Assembly: GCF_009720385.1 (NCBI RefSeq)
Contig: NZ_WARX01000001.1
Coordinates: 248,001 to 312,000, forward strand
Direction of reading: 5' to 3'
Length of the DNA stretch: 64,000 nt
From: Catellatospora vulcania
Lineage (GTDB): Bacteria; Actinomycetota; Actinomycetes; Mycobacteriales; Micromonosporaceae
Below are positions 42,520 through 51,881 of the stretch, one piece after another. The position numbers and the translations under genes are program-made. The notes under the pieces are model-generated. The model saw only the letters and a list, made by a program, of their open reading frames with translations. It ran no database searches and had not been told where the DNA came from. The stretch's first letter is position 1. Every line of letters starts with the position of its first letter.

Positions 42520-42581
42520 CCTGGGGTGCCGTGCGACGTGCTCTTCACCGGATCACCACAACGCACGGTAGGGTCAGCCGC

Positions 42582-43691
42582 GTGAGTGAAAGCAGCCAGC
42601 GTAAGACCCGTGTCGCCGTCGTCTTCGGCGGTCGCAGCACCGAGCACGCCATCTCCTGCGTCAGCGCCGGCAGCATCCTGGCCGCGCTCGACCCGGCCGA
42701 GTTCGAGGTCGTGCCGGTCGGCATCACGAAGGAGGGCCGCTGGGTGCTCACCTCGGGCGACCCGGCGCAGCTCGCCATCTCCGGTCGCAGCCTGCCCGAG
42801 ATCACCGCCGCCTCCGGGCAGGCCATCGTGCTGCCCGCCGACCCGACCAGCCACGAGCTGGTCGTGCTGGAGCCGGCCGAGGGCGCCGCCGCGCTGGCCG
42901 GGGTCGACGTGGTCTTCCCGGCCCTGCACGGCGCGTACGGCGAGGACGGCACCATCCAGGGGCTGCTGGAGATGGCGGGCATCCCGTACGTCGGGGCCAA
43001 CGTGTTCGCCTCCGCGGCCGCCATGGACAAGGAGTTCACCAAGAAGCTCGCCGCCGCCGAGGGCATCCCGATCGGGCCTTACACGGTGCTGCGCAACGGC
43101 CAGGAGCTCAGCGAGGCCGACAAGGACCGGCTGGGCCTGCCGGTGTTCGTCAAGCCGTCGCGGGCCGGGTCCTCGTTCGGCATCACCAAGGTGAGCAGCT
43201 GGGATCAGCTCGACGCGGCGCTGGCCAAGGCGCGCGCCATCGACCCGAAGGTGCTCGTCGAGGCGGGCATCGTGGGCCGTGAGGTCGAGTGCGGCGTGCT
43301 GGAGAACGAGGCGGGCGGCGGGGCTGAGGCCTCCGTGCTGGCCGAGGTGCGGGTGGTCGCCGGCGGGCACGAGTTCTACGACTTCGAGGCGAAGTACCTC
43401 GGCGAGGACTGCGAGTACGACCTGCCCGCGAACCTGCCCGCCGAGATCGCCGCCGAGGTGCAGGAGCTGGCGGTGCGTACGTTCACCGCGCTGGACTGCG
43501 CGGGCCTGGCCCGGGTCGACTTCTTCGTCACCGACGACCTGAAGGTCTACCTCAACGAGATCAACACCATGCCGGGCTTCACCTCGAGCAGCATGTTCCC
43601 GCGGATGTGGGCGGCCAGCGGCCTCGACTACCCGAAGCTCGTCTCCCGCCTGATCCGCACCGCCCAGCGCCGCGGCACCGGCCTGCACTAG
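42582..43691 (+). CDS. ddl: D-alanine--D-alanine ligase
   Basis: GTG 42582 gives 369 residues. [59 protein letters not shown] (ATP loop), [30 protein letters not shown] cover the ATP-grasp fold and metal Glu/Asn. The Tyr-type active site and MPGFT support D-Ala-D-Ala rather than D-Ala-D-Lac. It makes the dipeptide for peptidoglycan precursors in the cytoplasm. The order gpsA-ddl-DUF3515-thiL is conserved in mycobacteria. Confidence 0.96.
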   Translation: MSESSQRKTRVAVVFGGRSTEHAISCVSAGSILAALDPAEFEVVPVGITKEGRWVLTSGDPAQLAISGRSLPEITAASGQAIVLPADPTSHELVVLEPAEGAAALAGVDVVFPALHGAYGEDGTIQGLLEMAGIPYVGANVFASAAAMDKEFTKKLAAAEGIPIGPYTVLRNGQELSEADKDRLGLPVFVKPSRAGSSFGITKVSSWDQLDAALAKARAIDPKVLVEAGIVGREVECGVLENEAGGGAEASVLAEVRVVAGGHEFYDFEAKYLGEDCEYDLPANLPAEIAAEVQELAVRTFTALDCAGLARVDFFVTDDLKVYLNEINTMPGFTSSSMFPRMWAASGLDYPKLVSRLIRTAQRRGTGLH

Positions 43692-43700
43692 AGCAGCGGG

Positions 43701-44270
43701 TCAGGCGCGGTTGCCGCAGCCCACGGGGATGCGCTCGGCGTGCGGCACGGTGGCTATCAGCGTCTTGGAGAAGTTGATCAGCAACTGCTCGTTGTGCTCC
43801 GCCGGGACGGTGACCCGCACGGGCACCTCGCGGTCGACCGTCGTCCACGCGCCGCCGCCCTTGTGCCAGCAGACACCGTCCAGGGTGTACACGTCGTCGG
43901 TGGGCGGGTAGCTCGGCGTCGGGCCCCCGCACGCCACGGTCAGCGCCGGCTCGCCGTACGCCGCGTTCTGCTCGTGGCCCGCCGTGACCTCGCGGCGCGG
44001 CAGGTCGCGCACCTGGTCGGGCAGCTGCGACAGCAGCGCGCGGCACACCGTGGCCTGCCGCTCGTTCAGGGCGGGGGCGGCCATCGTCACCGGCGTGGTC
44101 GGCATCACCTGCGGCCCGGCCGCAGTGCTGGGCGCCGGTGCGGGCTCCGTCGGCGGGCGCATGGCCTGGAAGAAGCCGAACCCGGCGAGCAGCGCGAGCG
44201 GCAGGGCGACCACGGTCGCGATCGTCTTGGGAGACGTTCGGCCCGACCGTGCCGTCTGGTCGTTGTTCAT
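43701..44270 (-). CDS. DUF3515 membrane-anchored protein
   Basis: ATG 44270 gives 189 residues, overlapping the upstream small gene by 4 bp. One transmembrane helix (about 22-38) is followed by an exported domain with LSQLPDQVRDLPRREV, AACGGP-like VACGGPTPSYPPTD and VCWHKGGG; four Cys may form disulfides. M. tuberculosis Rv2980 occupies the same position. The function is unknown; presence beside ddl hints at the cell envelope. Confidence 0.88.
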   Translation of the reverse strand: MNNDQTARSGRTSPKTIATVVALPLALLAGFGFFQAMRPPTEPAPAPSTAAGPQVMPTTPVTMAAPALNERQATVCRALLSQLPDQVRDLPRREVTAGHEQNAAYGEPALTVACGGPTPSYPPTDDVYTLDGVCWHKGGGAWTTVDREVPVRVTVPAEHNEQLLINFSKTLIATVPHAERIPVGCGNRA

Positions 44271-44500
44271 AGGTGGATGATGGGGCACGTCAGGGTGCGG
44301 GTGATGTTGGGTATCAACTGGATCTGTGACAGCACCAGTTTGCCGAGCTCGTCGACGGTGTGCGCCTCGACCATCGCGATCACGTCGTAGGGGCCGGTCA
44401 CCGCGTCCACCCGGGTGACACCCTGGATCTCGCCGATGGCCGCGGAGACGTCGACGGACTTGCCGACCGACGTCTGAATCAGGATGTAAGCGTGTACCAC
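44267..44500 (-). CDS. Stand-alone Lrp/AsnC ligand-binding (RAM/ACT) domain protein
   Basis: GTG 44500, six bases after a perfect AAGGAG Shine-Dalgarno, gives 77 residues; GTG 44515 lies inside the Shine-Dalgarno and is unlikely. The beta-alpha-beta pattern YILIQTSVGKSVDVSAAI, VTRVDAVTGPYDVIAMVEA and VLSQIQLIPNITRTLT is the effector domain of Lrp/AsnC proteins without the DNA-binding part. Such proteins assemble into rings and bind amino acids. It overlaps DUF3515 and is divergent from thiL. Confidence 0.88.
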   Translation of the reverse strand: MVHAYILIQTSVGKSVDVSAAIGEIQGVTRVDAVTGPYDVIAMVEAHTVDELGKLVLSQIQLIPNITRTLTCPIIHL

Positions 44501-44619
44501 GGACGACTCCTTCACACGTGCCGCCTGTGAAAGTACCTCACTGAGGGTGCACAGGCTGCGGCAGGAGGCGCAAGGGTGAGGAAGGAAGCCAATTTGAGCC
44601 GGCGCAGCGGGGATGAAAC

Positions 44620-45561
44620 ATGAGCATCGCGCGGACGGGTGAGTTCGGGCTGATCGAGCGGGTGGTCGCGCGACTGGGCACCGGACCTGCCACGATCATC
44701 GGTCCGGGCGATGACGCGGCCGTGGTCATCGCGTCCGACGGGCGGGTCGTCGCCTCCACGGACGTGCTCGTCGAGGGACGGCACTTCCGGCGGGACTGGG
44801 CCGAGGCCGAGGACATCGGCCGTCGTGCGGCCGCGGCCAACCTCGCCGACATCGCCGCGATGGGCGCCACCGCCACGGCGCTGCTGGTGGGCCTGTGCGC
44901 CCCACCGGACCTGGACGTGGCCTGGGCCGAGCAGCTCTCCGACGGGCTGGCCATGGAGGCCGCGCTGGTCGGCGCGAGCGTCGTCGGCGGGGACATGACC
45001 GCCAGCCCCACGCTGACCATCGCGGTGACCGCCCTCGGCGACCTGCACGGGCTGCCGCCGGTGCTGCGCTCGGGCGCGCGGGTCGGTGACGTGGTGGCGC
45101 TGGCGGGGCGGGTCGGCTTCGCGGCAGCCGGGTACACGGTGCTGTCACGCGGCTTCCGGACCCCGAAGATCCTGGTCGAGGCGTACCGTCGGCCGCTGGT
45201 GCCGTACGCGCTCGGCCCGGCGGCGGGCCGGGCCGGGGCGACCTCGATGATCGACGTGTCGGACGGGCTCATCGCCGACCTCGGGCACATCGCGCACGCC
45301 AGCAAGGTCGGCGTCAACCTGCACCGCAGCGCCTTCAAGGTGCCCGAGCAGATGCGCGACGCGGCGCTCGCGCTGGGCGTGGACCCGTACCAGTGGCTGC
45401 TGGCCGGTGGCGACGATCACGCGCTGGCGGCGACGTTCCCGGTGGACGTGGCGCTGCCGGAGGGCTGGCAGGTGATCGGCGAGGTGATCGAGGGCAGCAC
45501 GGTCACGCTGGACAACCGGCCTTGGTACGGCCCGAAGGGGTGGGACCACTTCCGGGCATAG
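44620..45561 (+). CDS. thiL: Thiamine-monophosphate kinase
   Basis: 313 residues, ATG 44620. GEFGLIERVVARL, IIGPGDDAAVV (Mg-binding Asp pair), VASTDVLVEGRHFRRDW, NLADIAAMGATATALLVGL and SMIDVSDGLIADLGHIA are ThiL signatures of the PurM-like fold. It converts thiamine phosphate to thiamine diphosphate. A tentative GNAT gene follows at 26 bp. Confidence 0.96.
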   Translation: MSIARTGEFGLIERVVARLGTGPATIIGPGDDAAVVIASDGRVVASTDVLVEGRHFRRDWAEAEDIGRRAAAANLADIAAMGATATALLVGLCAPPDLDVAWAEQLSDGLAMEAALVGASVVGGDMTASPTLTIAVTALGDLHGLPPVLRSGARVGDVVALAGRVGFAAAGYTVLSRGFRTPKILVEAYRRPLVPYALGPAAGRAGATSMIDVSDGLIADLGHIAHASKVGVNLHRSAFKVPEQMRDAALALGVDPYQWLLAGGDDHALAATFPVDVALPEGWQVIGEVIEGSTVTLDNRPWYGPKGWDHFRA

Positions 45562-45587
45562 CGGGCATGCGCAGTATCCTCTGCGCC

Positions 45588-46052
45588 GTGACCGAGATAG
45601 AGATCAAAGCGACCCGCTACGGCGGGTCGGTCGCCCGAAAGCTGATCGCCGAACTCATGGCCGACCTGGCCGAACGTTACGGCGACTCCGACGCGACCCC
45701 GATCGAGGCCGTCGAGTTCGACCCGCCGGACGGCGGCTTCTTCGTGGCGTACCTCGACGGCTCGCCGGTCGGCTGCGGCGGCTGGCGCAGCTGGGCGGGC
45801 TCGGAGGAGATCGCCGAGATCAAGCGCGTCTACACCTCGGCCGCGGTGCGGGGCAAGGGCGTGGGCAGGGCGATCATGACGGCGCTGGAGTCCGATGCCC
45901 GCTCGCACGGCCGGGTCCGCGCGATCCTCGAAACCGGCACCGCCCAGCCCGAGGCCATCGCGCTGTACCACGCCATCGGCTACCAACTGATCAAGAACTT
46001 CGGCCACTACCGCGACGAGCCCGGCTGCCGCTCCTTCGGCCGCGACCTCTGA
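45588..46052 (+). CDS. GNAT-family N-acetyltransferase
   Basis: I prefer GTG 45588 (154 residues); ATG 45567 is possible. TATCCT at 45574-45579 is a -10-like box that would start the RNA at or next to the GTG, a leaderless arrangement. Acetyl-CoA motif: IKRVYTSAAVRGKGVGRAIMTALE (in part) followed by ETGTAQPEAIALYHAIGY. Substrate unknown; the family includes aminoglycoside and protein N-acetyltransferases. Confidence 0.9.
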   Translation: MTEIEIKATRYGGSVARKLIAELMADLAERYGDSDATPIEAVEFDPPDGGFFVAYLDGSPVGCGGWRSWAGSEEIAEIKRVYTSAAVRGKGVGRAIMTALESDARSHGRVRAILETGTAQPEAIALYHAIGYQLIKNFGHYRDEPGCRSFGRDL

Positions 46053-46119
46053 CCAACCCCCGACCCCCGACCCCCACCCGCCCCACCCGCCGTCCACGCC
46101 CGGCCGGCCCCTTCCGGGC

Positions 46120-46183
46120 CGCAACTCTTAAACACTCGCGCCTTCACTCCGCTCGTGAAGGCGCAGGTCTTTAAGAGTTGCGC
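46120..46183. repeat. Dispersed palindrome family B, copy 2
   Basis: CGCAACTCTTAAA on the left and TTTAAGAGTTGCG (46170-46182) on the right are complementary, with an inner stem GCGCCTTCA/TGAAGGCGC. The element is between the convergent GNAT gene and rpmB. Confidence 0.8.
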
Positions 46184-46230
46184 CAGGTGGGGGTGGGGGC
46201 GGGGCGGGGTGGTGGGGGTGCAGGGCACGG

Positions 46231-46263
46231 CAAAGGCCGCCGAGCGGAGCTCGGCGGCCTTTT
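46231..46263. terminator. Bidirectional terminator between GNAT gene and rpmB
   Basis: AAAGGCCGCCGAGC (46232-46245), loop GGA, perfect complement (46249-46262). A/T runs flank both sides, so it can act for either strand; it lies 12 bp past the rpmB stop. Confidence 0.88.
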
Positions 46264-46274
46264 GAAGTCTCGCG

Positions 46275-46466
46275 TCAGGCGCGGGTGACCTTGCCGGCCT
46301 TCAGGCACGAGGTGCACGCCTGAACCTTGCGGGAGTTGCCGCCACCAGCGGGGGTACGCACCGTCTGGATGTTCGGGTTCCAGCGGCGGTTGGTCTTCTT
46401 CTTCGACCAGGGCACGTTGTGACCGAAGCCCGGTCCCTTGCCACAGACGTCGCACACGGCAGCCAC
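46275..46466 (-). CDS. rpmB: 50S ribosomal protein L28
   Basis: 63 residues, GTG 46466 after AGGAGA. CDVCGKGPGFGHNVPWSKKK is followed by RRWNPNIQTVR and CTSCLKAGKVTRA; the two CxxC pairs make this a zinc-binding (C+) L28. Bacteria with such forms often carry a zinc-independent paralog under Zur elsewhere. It is divergent from the DAK2 gene. Confidence 0.96.
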   Translation of the reverse strand: MAAVCDVCGKGPGFGHNVPWSKKKTNRRWNPNIQTVRTPAGGGNSRKVQACTSCLKAGKVTRA

Positions 46467-46670
46467 GGAAATCTCCTGAGTTCGTCTTGATCAAACAACC
46501 CGACCAAGCGTCACTGTGCCGGGAACTTCGCCAGGTTACCTGACTCGCCGGGCACGTGCCCAATCGGGGCGGAGCCGCACGACGGCTTCTGGCGCGTACG
46601 ACGGCTGACTCACTCTACCGTCCGCCACGCCGACGTGAGAACCGGGTGCGGCACAGATAGGCTGACGCCC

Positions 46671-48275
46671 GTGCTGGAGGTCCTGGACATCGCGGCGGTA
46701 CGGCGCTGGAGCTCGCTGGCCGTGGCCGGTTTGAGCAGGCACGAGCGGGCGCTGAACCAGCTGAACGTGTATCCGGTGCCCGACGGCGACACCGGCACCA
46801 ACCTGCTGCTGACGCTGTCCGCCGCGGAGCAGGCGCTGGCCGGCTCGCTGACCGAAGCGCCGTCGGCGGGGGTGGTGCTGCGCACCATGGCCCGTGGCGC
46901 GCTGCTCGGCGCGCGCGGCAACTCCGGCGTCATCAGTGCGCAGTGGCTGGCCGGCCTGGCCGACACCGTGGACGGCGACGGGCTGGCGGCGGCACTGGAC
47001 GCGGCTGCCAAGTCGGCGTACGCCGCGGTGGCGAGGCCGGTGGAGGGCACGATCCTCACCGTGGCCCGAGCGGCTGCCGAGGCGGCCGATCAAGGCTCCG
47101 ACGAGCCGTCGGCGGTACGCGCAGCGGTGCTGGGCGCGCGGGAGGCGCTGGCCCGCACGCCGGAGCAGCTGCCGGTGCTGGCCGCGGCCGGGGTGGTGGA
47201 CGCGGGCGGGCAGGGTCTGGTGCTGCTGCTGGAGGCGCTGCTGGAGGCGCTGACCGGCGAGCACGACGAGAGCGAGGTCGACGGCGCGGCGGTGGGCGAC
47301 GGCGACCACGGGCATGACCATGATCATGCCGGGCACGGCCACGGGGCGGGGCGGGCGGCGCTGACTTACCGCGGGCCCGCGTACGAGGTGCAGTTCCTGC
47401 TCGACACGGGCGCCGCGGAGATCGCGGAGCTGCGGGGCGCGCTGGACCGGTTGGGGGACTCCCTGGTCATCGTCGGCGGCGCGCCGACCTGGCGGGTGCA
47501 CGTGCACGTGGACGACGCGGGCGCGGCGCTGGAGGCGGGGCTCGCGGCCGGGCGGCCGTACCAGATCCAGGTCACCCACCTGACCAGCTCGACCGCCGAC
47601 GGCGCGCCCCGGCGGCCCGACCCGACGGCCCGGGCTGTGGTCGTCACCGCGGCCGGTGACGGCATCGAGGAGCTGCTCATCGCCGAGGGCGCGGTGGCCA
47701 TCGGCGGCAACCCGTCCACCGCGGAGGTGCTGGACGCGATCCTCGCCACCGGCGCGGGCCGGGTGGCGGTGCTGCCCACCGACTCCAACCTGCGCGCGGT
47801 GTGCCAGGCCGCGGCCGAGGAGGCATTCGGCGAGGGCGTGAAGGTGCGCGTGGTGCCCACCCGCTCGCCGGTGCAGGCCCTGGCCGCGCTGGCGGTGCGC
47901 GACCACGCCCGCCGCTTCGAGGACGACGTGATCGCGATGGCCGAGGCGGCCGGCGCGTGCCGCTCGGCGGAGGTCACCACGGCCAGCCGGGAGGCGCTGA
48001 CGGTGGCCGGGCGCTGCCGCCCCGGGGACGTCATCGCCCTGGTCGAGGGCGAGGTCAACCTCATCGGCGACGACCTGCACACGGTGTGCTGCGGGCTGCT
48101 GGACCGGATGCTGGCCAGCGGCGGCGAGCTGGTGACCCTGCTCACCGGCGCGCAGGCCCCGGACGGCCTGGTCGAGGCGCTGACCGCGCACGTGGCGACG
48201 CGCTGGCCGTTCGTCGAGGTGCACGCGTACGCGGGTGGCCAGCCGCACTACCCGCTGCTGGTGGGCGTCGAGTGA
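46671..48275 (+). CDS. DAK2-domain kinase-like protein (FakA/YloV family)
   Basis: GTG 46671 gives 534 residues. N-terminal DAK2 domain: LNQLNVYPVPDGDTGTNLLLT (in part), ARGALLGARGNSGVISAQWL and DAGGQGLVLLLEALLEAL. The C-terminal region (from about 235) matches the YloV/FakA DegV-like extension (VIVGGAPTWRVHVHVDD). FakA phosphorylates fatty acids held by FakB. Residues 210-225 contain six His in a Gly/Asp setting (GDHGHDHDHAGHGHG), a probable metal-binding linker that is unusual in the family. recG follows at 37 bp. Confidence 0.92.
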   Translation: MLEVLDIAAVRRWSSLAVAGLSRHERALNQLNVYPVPDGDTGTNLLLTLSAAEQALAGSLTEAPSAGVVLRTMARGALLGARGNSGVISAQWLAGLADTVDGDGLAAALDAAAKSAYAAVARPVEGTILTVARAAAEAADQGSDEPSAVRAAVLGAREALARTPEQLPVLAAAGVVDAGGQGLVLLLEALLEALTGEHDESEVDGAAVGDGDHGHDHDHAGHGHGAGRAALTYRGPAYEVQFLLDTGAAEIAELRGALDRLGDSLVIVGGAPTWRVHVHVDDAGAALEAGLAAGRPYQIQVTHLTSSTADGAPRRPDPTARAVVVTAAGDGIEELLIAEGAVAIGGNPSTAEVLDAILATGAGRVAVLPTDSNLRAVCQAAAEEAFGEGVKVRVVPTRSPVQALAALAVRDHARRFEDDVIAMAEAAGACRSAEVTTASREALTVAGRCRPGDVIALVEGEVNLIGDDLHTVCCGLLDRMLASGGELVTLLTGAQAPDGLVEALTAHVATRWPFVEVHAYAGGQPHYPLLVGVE

Positions 48276-48312
48276 GCGGGCGGGCTGTCGGGGGGCCGCG
48301 GGAGGATCGGGT

Positions 48313-50508
48313 ATGACCTCCGCGGACGTGGACACCGACCTGGGCAAGCTGGTCGGGGAGAAGACCGCCAAGGCGCTGAAGACGCACCTCGACCTGTACA
48401 CCGCCGGTGACCTGCTGTATCACGTGCCCCGGCGCTACGACCAGCGCGGCGAGCACACCGACATGCGCACGCTGGAGATCGGCGAAGAGGTCACCGTGCT
48501 GGCCCAGGTGCTCCGCACGACGACCCGGCCGATGCGGCAGCGGCGCGGCAGCATGCTGGAGGTCGTCGTCGGCGACGGCGCGGGCGGGCAGCTCGTGCTG
48601 ACGTACTTCCAGCAGGCCTGGCGCGAGCGCGACCTGCGTCCCGGGCGCTGGGGCCTGTTCGCGGGCAAGGTCAGCGACTTCCGCGGCCGCCGCCAGCTCA
48701 ACAGCCCCGAGTACGTGCTGCTCGACCAGGGCGCCGCCGACGGCGAGGTGGCCGCCGAGGTGGAGGAGTTCGCCGGGGCGCTGATCCCGGTGTACCCGGC
48801 TGCCGCGGCCGTGCCGACCTGGGTGATCGCCCGCTGCGTACGGGTGGTGCTGGACACGATCACGATGCCGCCGGACGCCATGCCGTCCCGCATCCGCGCG
48901 GAACGCAAGCTGCTCGACCTGGACACGGCGCTGCGCGAGATCCACCGCCCGTCGTCGAAGGAGATGCTCTACATCGCCAAGCGCCGGCTCGCCTGGGACG
49001 AGGCGTTCGCGGTGCAGCTGACGCTGGTCCGGCGTAAGCGGGAGGCGGCGGCGTGGCCCGCCAGGCCACGGCCACGCCGCGACGACGGCCTGCTCGGCGG
49101 GTTCGACGAGACGCTGCCCTTCACGCTCACCGACGGGCAGCTCGCGGTCGGCGAGGAGATCGCCGCCGACCTGTCCGTGCCGCACCCCATGCACCGGCTG
49201 CTGCAGGGCGAGGTCGGCGCGGGCAAGACGCTCGTCGCGCTGCGGGCCATGCTGCAGGTGGTCGACGCGGGCGGGCAGGCTGCGCTGCTGGCCCCGACCG
49301 AGGTGCTGGCGACCCAGCACCACCGGGGCATCAGCCGGATGCTCGGCCCCGCCGGGCGCGCCGACGAGCTCGACGGCGACCCGAACGGCACCCAGGTCGC
49401 GCTGGTCACCGGCTCACAGGGGGCGGCCGCGCGGCGCAAGGTGCTGGCCAAGGTCGCCGACGGCAGCGCCGGGCTGGTCATCGGCACGCACGCGCTGCTC
49501 TACGAGGGCGTCGACTTCCAGGACCTGGGCCTGGTCGTGGTCGACGAGCAGCACCGCTTCGGGGTGGAACAGCGCGACGCGCTGCGGGCCAAGGCCGAGC
49601 AGCCGCCGCACGTGCTGGTGATGACGGCCACCCCGATCCCGCGCACGGTCGCCATGACCGTCTACGGCGACCTGGAGGTGTCGACGCTGTCGCAGCTGCC
49701 CGGCGGGCGCTCGCCGATCGCCTCGCACGTGGTGCCGGTCGCCGAGAAGCCCGCGTTCCTGGAGCGGGCGTGGCGGCGCGTGGTCGAAGAGGTACAGCAG
49801 GGCCATCAGGCGTACGTCGTCTGCCCGCGCATCGGTGACAACGCCACCGACGACGACACCCCGCCGCCCGACGACGCCGTCGAGGACGAGCGCCGCCCGC
49901 CGGTGGCGGTGCTGGACGTCGCCCCGCTGCTGGCCGAGGGCCCGCTGCGCGGGCTGCGGATCGGGGTGCTGCACGGCAAGCTGCCCGCCGACGAGAAGGA
50001 CGCGATCATGCGCTCGTTCTCGGCCGGGCAGCTCGACGTGCTGGTCGCCACGACGGTGATCGAGGTCGGGGTGGACGTGCCCAACGCCACCGCGATGGTC
50101 ATCCTCGACGCGGACCGGTTCGGCGTATCGCAGCTGCACCAGCTGCGCGGCCGGGTCGGCCGGGGCAGCGCGCCGGGCCTGTGCCTGCTGGTCACCGAGG
50201 CCGTGGCGGGCACCCCGGCCCGCGAGCGCCTGGACGCGGTCGCCTCCACCCTGGACGGCTTCCGCTTGGCGGAGCTGGACCTGGAGCAGCGGCGCGAGGG
50301 CGACGTGCTGGGCGCGGCCCAGTCCGGCCGGCGCTCGCACCTGCGGCTGCTGTCGCTGCTGCGCGACCGGGAACTGATCGGCGAGGCCCGTGCCGAGGCG
50401 GAGGCGCTGCTCACCGGCGACCCGGACCTGTCCGCCCACCCGCTGCTCGCCGCCCAGATCACCCGCCTCGTCGACGACGACCGCGCCGAATACCTCCAAA
50501 AGGGCTGA
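48313..50508 (+). CDS. recG: ATP-dependent DNA helicase RecG
   Basis: ATG 48313 gives 731 residues. The N-terminal wedge/OB region (LYHVPRRYDQRG; VTVLAQVL) precedes the helicase motifs LLQGEVGAGKTLVAL (Walker A), LLAPTEVLATQH, VVDEQHRFGVEQR (DEQH), MTATPIPRT, ATTVIEVGVDVPNA and LHQLRGRVGRG. RecG reverses stalled forks and resolves R-loops. An acidic insert near 515-530 (DDDTPPPDD) lies between motifs. Order DAK2-recG-rsmD-coaD matches mycobacteria. Confidence 0.97.
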   Translation: MTSADVDTDLGKLVGEKTAKALKTHLDLYTAGDLLYHVPRRYDQRGEHTDMRTLEIGEEVTVLAQVLRTTTRPMRQRRGSMLEVVVGDGAGGQLVLTYFQQAWRERDLRPGRWGLFAGKVSDFRGRRQLNSPEYVLLDQGAADGEVAAEVEEFAGALIPVYPAAAAVPTWVIARCVRVVLDTITMPPDAMPSRIRAERKLLDLDTALREIHRPSSKEMLYIAKRRLAWDEAFAVQLTLVRRKREAAAWPARPRPRRDDGLLGGFDETLPFTLTDGQLAVGEEIAADLSVPHPMHRLLQGEVGAGKTLVALRAMLQVVDAGGQAALLAPTEVLATQHHRGISRMLGPAGRADELDGDPNGTQVALVTGSQGAAARRKVLAKVADGSAGLVIGTHALLYEGVDFQDLGLVVVDEQHRFGVEQRDALRAKAEQPPHVLVMTATPIPRTVAMTVYGDLEVSTLSQLPGGRSPIASHVVPVAEKPAFLERAWRRVVEEVQQGHQAYVVCPRIGDNATDDDTPPPDDAVEDERRPPVAVLDVAPLLAEGPLRGLRIGVLHGKLPADEKDAIMRSFSAGQLDVLVATTVIEVGVDVPNATAMVILDADRFGVSQLHQLRGRVGRGSAPGLCLLVTEAVAGTPARERLDAVASTLDGFRLAELDLEQRREGDVLGAAQSGRRSHLRLLSLLRDRELIGEARAEAEALLTGDPDLSAHPLLAAQITRLVDDDRAEYLQKG

Positions 50509-50550
50509 CCCGCCCTCCCCGGCCTTCGGCCGGGCCACGCCTCCCACCTG

Positions 50551-50614
50551 CCGCAACTCTTAAAGAGTCGCGGCATCCCGGCGCTACTGAAGCTGCAACT
50601 CCTTAAGAGTTGCG
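50551..50614. repeat. Dispersed palindrome family B, copy 3
   Basis: CCGCAACTCTTAAAGAGT begins at 50551; GCAACTCCTTAAGAGTTGCG ends at 50614, each arm being self-complementary. It lies between convergent recG and the surface-protein gene, just before a strong terminator. Confidence 0.8.
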
Positions 50615-50619
50615 ACAGG

Positions 50620-50653
50620 AAAAGGGCGGGTCCGGAACGGACCCGCCCTTTTT
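50620..50653. terminator. Strong bidirectional terminator
   Basis: AAAAGGGCGGGTCCG (50620-50634), loop GAA, perfect complement (50638-50652), with A-runs on the left and T-runs on the right, giving U tracts on both strands. It separates recG from the LPKTG gene. Confidence 0.93.
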
Positions 50654-50669
50654 CAGGTGCTCAGTGTGG

Positions 50670-51881
50670 TCAGACCTCGGTGAGGTTCAGACGGCGGCGG
50701 CGGGCCAGCATGAAGACCGCGAAGCCGACGGCGACCAGGAGCAGGCCGGCGACCACGAAGATCGTGACGTTGGCGCCGGTCTTGGGCAGGGTCGGCGGGG
50801 CCGACGGGGAGGCCGACGGCGTCGGCGACGGGCACTCCTTGGCCTCGGCCTGGTACTCGTCGATCTTGACGCCGTTCTCGTACACCTCGATCGCCGTGGC
50901 GGCGGCCTTCGGCACGGTCACCTTCACCGGGTCCTCGCCCGGCTGGATGGTGATCTTCTCGGTGGTGAAGCCGCCCGCGCCCTTGACCTCGAACACGGCC
51001 GCCTTGGTGGCGTCCTTGCCGTTCATCAGGGTGACGGTGGCGACACCGGTGCAGTCCGAGGCGAACACGGCCGACGGCTTCGGCGCGTTCTTCACGCAGG
51101 TGCCCTCGAAGGCGACCACGCGCGACTGGGTGTCACCCGGCTGGCCGTCCCAGTTAAGGCGGATCTTCAGGCGCACCGCGGTGGCGTTGCCGGGCACCGC
51201 CTGGGTGGCCTGGACCGTGCCGCCGCCCGGGATGCTGACGCCCCCGGACAGGCCGACGACGCTGGCCAGATCCGTCAGCGGCTCCCAGTTCTCGGTGCCG
51301 AACTCGATCGCCGAGAACTTCGGGTCGTTCGGGTTCTCGGCCTTGTTGATGATCGTGACCTTGGCCGGGTCGGTGTAGTGCTTGTTGATCGCCGACCAGG
51401 AGACCTTCCAGTTGCCGGTCTCGGTGTCACACGCGGCCTGACCGGTGAGGTCGGCCTTGTAGTTGCCGCACTCGGCCTTGTTCAGTGCGATGTGGCCCGA
51501 GTTGGTCTGCGTGTTGTTGTTGGTCCACTTGCCGAAGACGGTCAGGTCGGCGGTCGTGGTGTCGAGGCTGACGTGCTGCTCGCCGACGAGCTTGCCGAGC
51601 TTGCCGTCAGCCTTGCCCGGCAGGGTGGCGCCGTCGACGATGTTCGTGATCGCACTGTCGGGCGACGACTTGTCGTCCACGACGTCGATCACGGCGCTCA
51701 TCTTGGTGTCCCAGTTCTCGACCGTCCAAGTAATGATCCACTCGTTCGGCGTGCACTTCGCCTTGGCGGTGATCGTGGTGTGGTGCGCCTGGGCGGGGCT
51801 TGCCAGAACGGCGACGCCCGCGAGGCCGAGCAGCACACTGCCGGAGTAGGCCGCCAGGCGGCGCAGGAGGGGGCTCTTCAC
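50670..51881 (-). CDS. LPXTG-type cell-wall-anchored surface protein
   Basis: GTG 51881 gives 403 residues. A signal peptide (about 1-32, cleavage after SPAQA) is followed by two Ig-like modules with Trp and Cys landmarks (CTPNEWIITWTVENWDT; CDTETGNWKVSWSAIN), further beta-rich repeats, a Pro/Ser stalk and LPKTG, a hydrophobic helix and RRRR tail. Sortase should link it to peptidoglycan. Third-position GC is lower and Asn/Lys richer than in neighbours, as often in secreted proteins. The ligand is unknown and no sortase gene is in the window. Confidence 0.92.
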   Translation of the reverse strand: MKSPLLRRLAAYSGSVLLGLAGVAVLASPAQAHHTTITAKAKCTPNEWIITWTVENWDTKMSAVIDVVDDKSSPDSAITNIVDGATLPGKADGKLGKLVGEQHVSLDTTTADLTVFGKWTNNNTQTNSGHIALNKAECGNYKADLTGQAACDTETGNWKVSWSAINKHYTDPAKVTIINKAENPNDPKFSAIEFGTENWEPLTDLASVVGLSGGVSIPGGGTVQATQAVPGNATAVRLKIRLNWDGQPGDTQSRVVAFEGTCVKNAPKPSAVFASDCTGVATVTLMNGKDATKAAVFEVKGAGGFTTEKITIQPGEDPVKVTVPKAAATAIEVYENGVKIDEYQAEAKECPSPTPSASPSAPPTLPKTGANVTIFVVAGLLLVAVGFAVFMLARRRRLNLTEV

